From contig CAMWUH010000056.1 in NCBI GenBank assembly GCA_947177325.1, positions 1-9,848 on the forward strand: DNA of 9,848 nt, read 5' to 3'. Shown one piece after another: positions 5,805 through 9,848 of the stretch. Position 1 is the first letter of the stretch, and each line of letters starts with the position of its first letter. The notes beneath the pieces were generated by a model. The model worked only from the letters and a program-made list of their open reading frames with translations. It made no database searches and was not told where the DNA came from. The stretch is from an uncultured Bacteroidales bacterium. Lineage in GTDB: Bacteria > Bacteroidota > Bacteroidia > Bacteroidales > Muribaculaceae. The position numbers and the translations under genes were made by a program.

Positions 5805-7874
5805 ATGAGAACTCCGGCAGCTAAACTATCCATTTTGCTTCTGATGGTCATTTCTGCTTTGGCCATAGCTTGCAAGCGGGAAGAACTGATGCCGGAGGGT
5901 GCGCTGTATTCATGTGCGGAATTCACATTGTGGCCCGACTCGCTTGTGGTAGATGGCCGGGAAATCATCGTAGCGCCTGCACCGGCGGAGAGCAGCGACT
6001 CGCTCAGGCTCTCGTCAGATTTCAGGCTCATAAACAACCTTTTCAACCGCCCTGCCGGAAAAGGCGCCGACTCCGCCGTAATTCTACTCCCGCCCGACCC
6101 CCTCATCTGCCCCGACAGCGCCCTGACTGTTGCCACTACTCTTCTCGACTCGCTCAAATCGGCCCGGATTGAGGGTAAACAATATCCGGTGGTTCAAACC
6201 CGCTCCCGCTCCTTGGCGGCAATAATCGATGTAGTCAACACCACCGGCCGCGCCGACCTCGACTCACGCCTTGTGGCTGCCACAGTAGAGATGCTCGACA
6301 ACGACTTTGCCTTGTCACGCGACTATGCCACCGGACTCTTCCAAGGCATCGACCCCGATAATCTGCTCTCAGGTTCGCTACCTCAATGGTTTTCAGCCGC
6401 CGATTGTGCGGCAGCCATCAGCTTCCGCACCAACATTGACCATTTAGCCCTCCTACGCCATCTCTCCAACTCCCCTTTCACACCCACCGACCGGCTTGAA
6501 CGCCTCCAAAGCGTGGCAGACTCTATCGCCAACGCCATCGACACCAACTTCTGGCTCCCCACCCAAGCCACATATTCAAGACTGCTTTACTCCACCCCTT
6601 ACCCCATTCAGCTCCTCGGTGTTGATGTTTCGGCAGTAGCCTCGGTCGTGACCGATCATCTCGTTCACCCCGAGATTGCCTCGGCAGCCGTTAAGTCAAC
6701 CCCACTGTTGCCCAATCGCATAGAGCAGTTATACCCGCTGACTGCCAAGCAACCGCTACTCAGCGATGCCGTAGCTGCACAATGGGCCGCTGCTGCATCA
6801 GCTCAAGGCAACATTGAGGCATTTACCGCAGCCATAGCTATGCTTACAGCATCGGCAGCCACCAATCCGTCGGACGACCCGCTGCCGCTGAAATCAGCCA
6901 TTCTCAGAGGCCTTTTCGGGCTTGACACATCTATCTCATCCACCCTGCAGTTCCATCCGTGTGTGCCTGAACCGTGGGGGGGCACATGGAGGCTCAATAA
7001 CCTTACTTATCGCAACGCTGTTATCGACATCGAATTGCAAGGCCACGGCACTATCATTTCAACCTTTGCCATAGATGGTGAAGCTACCGACAGTCACACA
7101 CTTCCGGCCGACATTGAGGGGCACCATACCTTGTCAATCACCCTCGTGGGGGCTCCGGAGTCCAACACTCCGCCTAATCTTTCAGCCGCAACCTCTATCG
7201 TAGCTCCTCCCGAGGTTATCTGGAGCGAAAAGAACTATGTCGCAACTATTCATAGCGCCAACGGCTCTTCAGCACTGCTCTATCTCAACGGTGCTATTGA
7301 CGAGGTAATCGACAAGGATAACTACACACTCAACCCCACGGCCACGGCAATGACTGTCAGTTTCGTTGCAATCGACAACGGCATAAGCGGCTTCTCATCA
7401 AAACCTCGCATATTCTCGGCCGACTCGATTTCCATAGGCGTTACCGACATTGCGCGCCCCTGGAGCCGCTCACTGACCGACAAGCAATTGGCTCGCACTC
7501 ATGTTGAAACAACCCGCTATCGCAACAGCTCGCTCACATTTGAGGTTGACCTTTTAGCCGATGGCGACTATTACCTTTCATTCACTTATCTCAATGGCGA
7601 GGGAATAGTCAATCCTTATCGCCGCTACTCTCTGCGACTGCTGACAGTCAACGACTCTGAACCTCGATTGCTGGTATTCCCGCAGCTATCGCCCGAAAAT
7701 TGGCGTCATGACATCGATTGGCAAACATTGCAGGGACAAACACTGCCCACCGCGGTCAAGCTGAAGCGAGGACGCAACACTCTCCGTCTCCGCTACTACT
7801 CCCCCGATATCGACGGCTTCAATCACGACACAAACACACTCATCCCTACTACCCTCACCCTCTATCCACGATAA
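5805..7874 (+). CDS. Lipoprotein with six-hairpin glycosidase-like fold, catalytic status doubtful
   Basis: This 689-residue protein has a lipoprotein signal (hydrophobic residues 8-20, Cys23 after Ala-Ile-Ala). CKREE after the cleavage site is basic then acidic, which may favour surface export in this phylum. Residues about 105-375 are helical and alanine-rich, and their segment order recalls bacterial (alpha/alpha)6-barrel glycosidases: ATGLFQGIDPDN at 175-186, a helix pair, NFWLPTQATYSRLLY at 248-262, LYPL at 309-312. Residues 378-426 (LQFHPCVPEPWGGTWRLNNLTYRNAVIDIELQG and onward) match the C-cap beta domain of that group. Residues about 550-689 look like a jelly-roll carbohydrate-binding-type domain, with GDYYLSFTYLNGEG and LKRGRNTLRLRYY. 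The acidic SFLDWREQ-like segment that I recall in active relatives is absent after the GLFQG stretch, so it may be a binding protein or a divergent enzyme. The gene begins 29 bases after phoH. Confidence 0.65.
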   Translation: MRTPAAKLSILLLMVISALAIACKREELMPEGALYSCAEFTLWPDSLVVDGREIIVAPAPAESSDSLRLSSDFRLINNLFNRPAGKGADSAVILLPPDPLICPDSALTVATTLLDSLKSARIEGKQYPVVQTRSRSLAAIIDVVNTTGRADLDSRLVAATVEMLDNDFALSRDYATGLFQGIDPDNLLSGSLPQWFSAADCAAAISFRTNIDHLALLRHLSNSPFTPTDRLERLQSVADSIANAIDTNFWLPTQATYSRLLYSTPYPIQLLGVDVSAVASVVTDHLVHPEIASAAVKSTPLLPNRIEQLYPLTAKQPLLSDAVAAQWAAAASAQGNIEAFTAAIAMLTASAATNPSDDPLPLKSAILRGLFGLDTSISSTLQFHPCVPEPWGGTWRLNNLTYRNAVIDIELQGHGTIISTFAIDGEATDSHTLPADIEGHHTLSITLVGAPESNTPPNLSAATSIVAPPEVIWSEKNYVATIHSANGSSALLYLNGAIDEVIDKDNYTLNPTATAMTVSFVAIDNGISGFSSKPRIFSADSISIGVTDIARPWSRSLTDKQLARTHVETTRYRNSSLTFEVDLLADGDYYLSFTYLNGEGIVNPYRRYSLRLLTVNDSEPRLLVFPQLSPENWRHDIDWQTLQGQTLPTAVKLKRGRNTLRLRYYSPDIDGFNHDTNTLIPTTLTLYPR

Positions 7875-7897
7875 CGTCTGATCGGTTATTATTAAGG

Positions 7898-7928
7898 CCT
7901 GTCACAGAGTAGGCCACGACCTGTCACA
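7898..7928 (+). repeat. Direct repeat CCTGTCACA, two copies
   Basis: CCTGTCACA occurs at 7898-7906 and again at 7920-7928, a 22-base step, about two turns of B-DNA. Each copy lies beside a hairpin arm: GGCCT/AGGCC at 7896-7900 and 7911-7915, and GGC(C)ACGAC/GTCGTGCC at 7912-7920 and 7943-7950. It could be a protein binding site or part of an RNA fold. Confidence 0.5.
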
Positions 7929-7949
7929 ACGTTCCCCGGGTTGTCGTGC

Positions 7950-8143
7950 CTTGAAAATTGTATACACTGTGGAGTCGGCAGGAAGGTCTGTAACCTCAAT
8001 CAGAATTTATAAAGCAAGGCCCCAATAGGTTATAGCATTATCGCGGAGCATGTACCGCCGGCTGCACCGTCTTGGTGCCTAAGACCCTGAAAAATCCTAC
8101 ATCCGACTTATGACGCCCATTCTTCACATTGTGCATAGTCAAG
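7950..8143 (+). ncRNA. Candidate structured RNA (6S-like rod), strand uncertain
   Basis: Complementary segments nest in order over about 194 bases: CTTGA 7950-7954 with TCAAG 8139-8143; TAT 7961-7963 with ATA 8135-8137; CAC 7965-7967 with GTG 8131-8133; TGTG 7968-7971 with CACA 8125-8128; AGTCGG 7973-7978 with CCGACT 8103-8108; CAGG 7979-7982 with CCTG 8086-8089; GTCT 7986-7989 with AGAC 8082-8085. The apical part can form three hairpins: GTAACCT 7990-7996 with AGGTTAT 8027-8033, GCGG/CCGC at 8043-8058, and GCACC/GGTGC at 8064-8078. A long rod of about this size recalls 6S RNA, but the branched top is not classic and I see no consensus promoter. The pairings are direct observations; transcription, strand and identity are inference. 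Confidence 0.35.
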
Positions 8144-8187
8144 TTATTGGGTCTATTTAGCCTATTTGCTTATTTGGCCCATCCCAT

Positions 8188-8239
8188 AAAAAATATTGAA
8201 AAACAAAAGCGGGCTCGCGCTTAATGCGCGGGCCCGCTT
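8188..8239 (-). terminator. Intrinsic terminator of the SusE/SusF-like gene
   Basis: A 14-bp stem forms between 8207-8220 and 8226-8239 with a five-base loop and a single G-T wobble. On the minus strand it is followed by a long T-rich run, the complement of the A-rich 8188-8208. It lies 25 bases beyond the stop of the minus-strand gene. On the plus strand the following bases (GGTTATTTGCG) are only weakly T-rich, so termination of plus-strand transcripts from the other side is possible but less certain. Confidence 0.88.
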
Positions 8240-8263
8240 GGTTATTTGCGTTCAGCTAAGAGA

Positions 8264-9721
8264 TTATTTCTTAACTACAGTAGCTGAGTAGGGAAGTTCG
8301 TTGAACATGAGAGTCACTACGTAAGTGCCAGCTCCGGGAGTAGCGATGTTGGCGCCATCTTGAGTAAGGTCAGAGAGGTCGCCACCGAGGTTAATATCCC
8401 AAGCGTCGTTAGCACGGAATTTGAACTCGCCTGTACCACTGAAGTCAATTTCACCGGTCCAAGTCAAGAAATCTTCAGAGGGAGTAAGAGCGGTAGAGGC
8501 ATCCCAGCCATTGGGGGTAGCATCGCCGATTACACCAAATGTAGTAACTTGAGTCAAAGCGTAAGTCAAAGCAGCGGTGTTTGCTGTAGCGTAGTAGAGG
8601 CCTGCTGCGTCAACGCTAAGGTTACCTGCGCCACCGTCGTTAGAGAGAACACCTGCTTCGCCACCGTCACCATAGTTGATGTGATTCCAGTCAGGAGCGT
8701 TGGTGAATTTGAAGCCACCGGTCAAGTAAACGAAGCCTTGATATTGAGCGCCATCAGAAGTGAAAAGCAACTGTGAAGCAGTTTGGTTCCAACCGTTAGA
8801 GTCACCGGGAGTGTAAAGGAAGGGAACGTATTCGGTGAATTCGTAAGTTCCGTCGAGCATGTTGATAGTCAAGAGATATTGGCCTTCTTCAACGATGCAG
8901 CCTGCGCCGGGTTCGAAATCTTCAGTTTTAGCCATAAGCATACCTTCGAGGCTGTTGTCGCCGTTTTCTTCAACACCGAATTGAGAGTTGGGACCGTCGG
9001 CCCAGTCGCCTGTTACGAATGTAGATTCGGGAACAATTTTCCACCACCAGCCTGCAGCTGCTTGGTCAGCAGTGATATCAACAGAAAGAGTAAACACGGG
9101 GTTGTCGTAGGGAGAACCTTCACCGTGGTTAAACTTGATAGCGTTGGTCATAGTCCAATCGCAAGCAGTACCGATAAGGTAGTAAGCTTCTTCGATAACT
9201 ACGTTTGAGGGGAAAGGAAGAACATGCATTGTGAAGGGACCGTAGAAGAAATCGGGATCTCCTATGCGGCCTTCAGAAGTACCGTTAACAGCGTAAGCAG
9301 CCAAGCGAACGTGAACGTCTTTTGCATCGGGAGCTTTGCCGTGGATTTTCAAGAAAGCACCTTGCATATCGTCAGGAGAGATTTCAACAGAATTGCCGTT
9401 GATAGCGCATGGGATTTCCTGAACAGGAGAAAAATCATTAGATTTAGCAACTTGAGCTACCAATTTAAGCTCATAGTCAGCCGGGAAAGGCTGGGTTAAA
9501 TCGAGGGTAGCTAACTTAATAACTTGACCTTCGTCATTTAACTTCGCCAAATCAACTGTCTCAGAAGCGGTAGTGGCATCTGCGGTAAAGCTTAAGCCGT
9601 TAGCTTCGAGAATGGCATCTTGGGGGTTAGACTGTGCCGGGGCATTAGGTTCTTCATAGCCGTCGCATGAAGTGAAACCCAAGCAGAGAGCCAACGCGCC
9701 AATTAAAGCTATTTTTTTCAT
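8264..9721 (-). CDS. SusE/SusF-like outer-membrane glycan-binding lipoprotein
   Basis: This 485-residue protein has a lipoprotein signal (MKKIALIGALALCLGFTSC, Cys19). An acidic stretch DGYEEP just after the cysteine is compatible with transport to the cell surface. Residues 20-170 look like the N-terminal Ig-like SusE domain. Three similar beta modules follow: about 178-298 (YYLIGTACDWTM), 300-392 (FLYTPGDSNGWN) and 394-483 (FGVIGDATPNGWDA). Each opens with the same short strand and G-x-x-x-x-W turn and carries further Trp/Tyr residues (WWWK, APDWNH, NDAWDINLGG) suited to stacking on sugars. SusE has two starch-binding modules and SusF three, so the layout is closer to SusF. It would hold polysaccharide at the surface for import through a SusCD pair. 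The target glycan cannot be told. It is last in its transcription unit, followed at once by a strong terminator. The ATG at 9721 places the signal peptide exactly at the N terminus. Confidence 0.88.
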   Translation of the reverse strand: MKKIALIGALALCLGFTSCDGYEEPNAPAQSNPQDAILEANGLSFTADATTASETVDLAKLNDEGQVIKLATLDLTQPFPADYELKLVAQVAKSNDFSPVQEIPCAINGNSVEISPDDMQGAFLKIHGKAPDAKDVHVRLAAYAVNGTSEGRIGDPDFFYGPFTMHVLPFPSNVVIEEAYYLIGTACDWTMTNAIKFNHGEGSPYDNPVFTLSVDITADQAAAGWWWKIVPESTFVTGDWADGPNSQFGVEENGDNSLEGMLMAKTEDFEPGAGCIVEEGQYLLTINMLDGTYEFTEYVPFLYTPGDSNGWNQTASQLLFTSDGAQYQGFVYLTGGFKFTNAPDWNHINYGDGGEAGVLSNDGGAGNLSVDAAGLYYATANTAALTYALTQVTTFGVIGDATPNGWDASTALTPSEDFLTWTGEIDFSGTGEFKFRANDAWDINLGGDLSDLTQDGANIATPGAGTYVVTLMFNELPYSATVVKK

Positions 9722-9766
9722 ACTATAAAGTAGGAATAGGATTTAGTTTTGATTGATTTAATTTTC

Positions 9767-9810
9767 CTCCCTGCTCTCGCCTGCCTCACAATGATTGATG
9801 AGGCAGGGAG
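9767..9810 (-). promoter_or_regulatory. Two competing hairpins upstream of the SusE/SusF-like gene
   Basis: TGAGGCAGG (9799-9807) can pair with CCTGCCTCA (9780-9788), nine base pairs. The overlapping GCAGGGAG (9803-9810) can pair with CTCCCTGC (9767-9774), eight base pairs. The two pairings share 9803-9807 and cannot coexist. On the minus strand no T-tract follows either one, so a simple terminator is unlikely. Intergenic hairpins in Sus-type operons may act in mRNA processing or in setting expression between genes; that role is inference. Confidence 0.4.
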
Positions 9811-9833
9811 AATGGTAAAAGGGAGATTATTTA

Positions 9834-9848
9834 TTACTCTTGTTCGAA
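9834..9848 (-). CDS. Possible last codons of an upstream SusD-type gene
   Basis: Read on the minus strand from the right edge, the sequence gives Phe-Glu-Gln-Glu followed by TAA (9836-9834) and a near-adjacent second TAA. In Sus-type loci the gene before susE is normally susD, and acidic or aromatic C-termini are common there. Four codons are far too few for identification, so this rests on position alone. Confidence 0.25.
   Translation of the reverse strand, partial: FEQE

Larger units (their letters stand above)
7875..8206. other. Intergenic region without a credible ORF
   Basis: No coding frame with gene-like character was found on either strand. The stretch contains several inverted repeats (7896-7950), a nested set of complementary segments spanning 7950-8143, and an AT-rich tail (8144-8206) that leads into the A-tract of the minus-strand terminator. 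I saw no full TAnnTTTG element correctly placed for either strand. It separates the converging plus- and minus-strand transcription units. Confidence 0.7.

Noticed and set aside
7950..8143. RNase P RNA, tmRNA or SRP RNA as the identity of the structured region
   Set aside because: I found none of the hallmark segments: the RNase P core sequences, the tRNA-like ends of tmRNA, or the GGAAGGAAGCAG-type SRP apical loop.
8138..8145. Minus-strand promoter TAACTTGA for the structured RNA candidate
   Set aside because: It lacks the final TG of TAnnTTTG, there is no TTTG at the required distance, and it lies inside the outer stem.
8360..9499. Three plus-strand ORFs of 91-141 codons (8360-8776, 8783-9208, 9224-9499)
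   Set aside because: They lie wholly antisense to the SusF-like gene, show no family signature, and are explained by the codon composition of that gene.

Overview
The window looks like chromosomal DNA from a member of the Bacteroidales, possibly Muribaculaceae; the family-level guess is inference. Four things point there: a SusE/SusF-type surface glycan-binding lipoprotein, a DUF3822 gene immediately upstream of rsmD, several lipoproteins with Bacteroidota-style signal peptides, and a TAnnTTTG promoter element instead of a sigma-70 type -10 box. No mobile element, phage gene or CRISPR array is visible. Most of the window is ordinary core-genome content.

Layout. Bases 1-53 are the last codons of an unidentified gene, followed by a hairpin. 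A Bacteroides-type promoter at 103-133 leads into tRNA-Arg(CCU) at 241-312. A plus-strand run of six genes follows: a large Ig-like-domain lipoprotein (426-2450), a DUF3822 protein (2506-3366), the 16S rRNA methyltransferase RsmD (3372-3911), an O6-alkylguanine-DNA alkyltransferase family protein (3914-4687), a PhoH-family ATPase (4783-5775) and a lipoprotein resembling a six-hairpin glycosidase (5805-7874). The DUF3822-rsmD-alkyltransferase junctions are 5 and 2 bases, so these three are very probably co-transcribed. A 389-base gap (7875-8263) has no convincing ORF but can fold into a long nested rod with internal hairpins. It ends in a strong terminator belonging to the convergent minus-strand gene. 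That gene, at 8264-9721, encodes a SusE/SusF-like lipoprotein and is probably the tail of a polysaccharide-utilisation operon whose SusD gene may end at the right edge.

The most striking feature is a perfect 270-bp head-to-tail duplication (3863-4132 and 4133-4402). It covers the end of rsmD, the rsmD/alkyltransferase junction and the first 73 codons of the alkyltransferase gene. Because 270 is divisible by three and the copied rsmD tail has no stop in the alkyltransferase frame, the result is one open 257-codon frame that still contains the complete ancestral 167-codon gene with its own start. It is either a very recent, potentially reversible duplication or an assembly artefact. The second item worth attention is the candidate structured RNA in the 7.9-8.15 kb gap.
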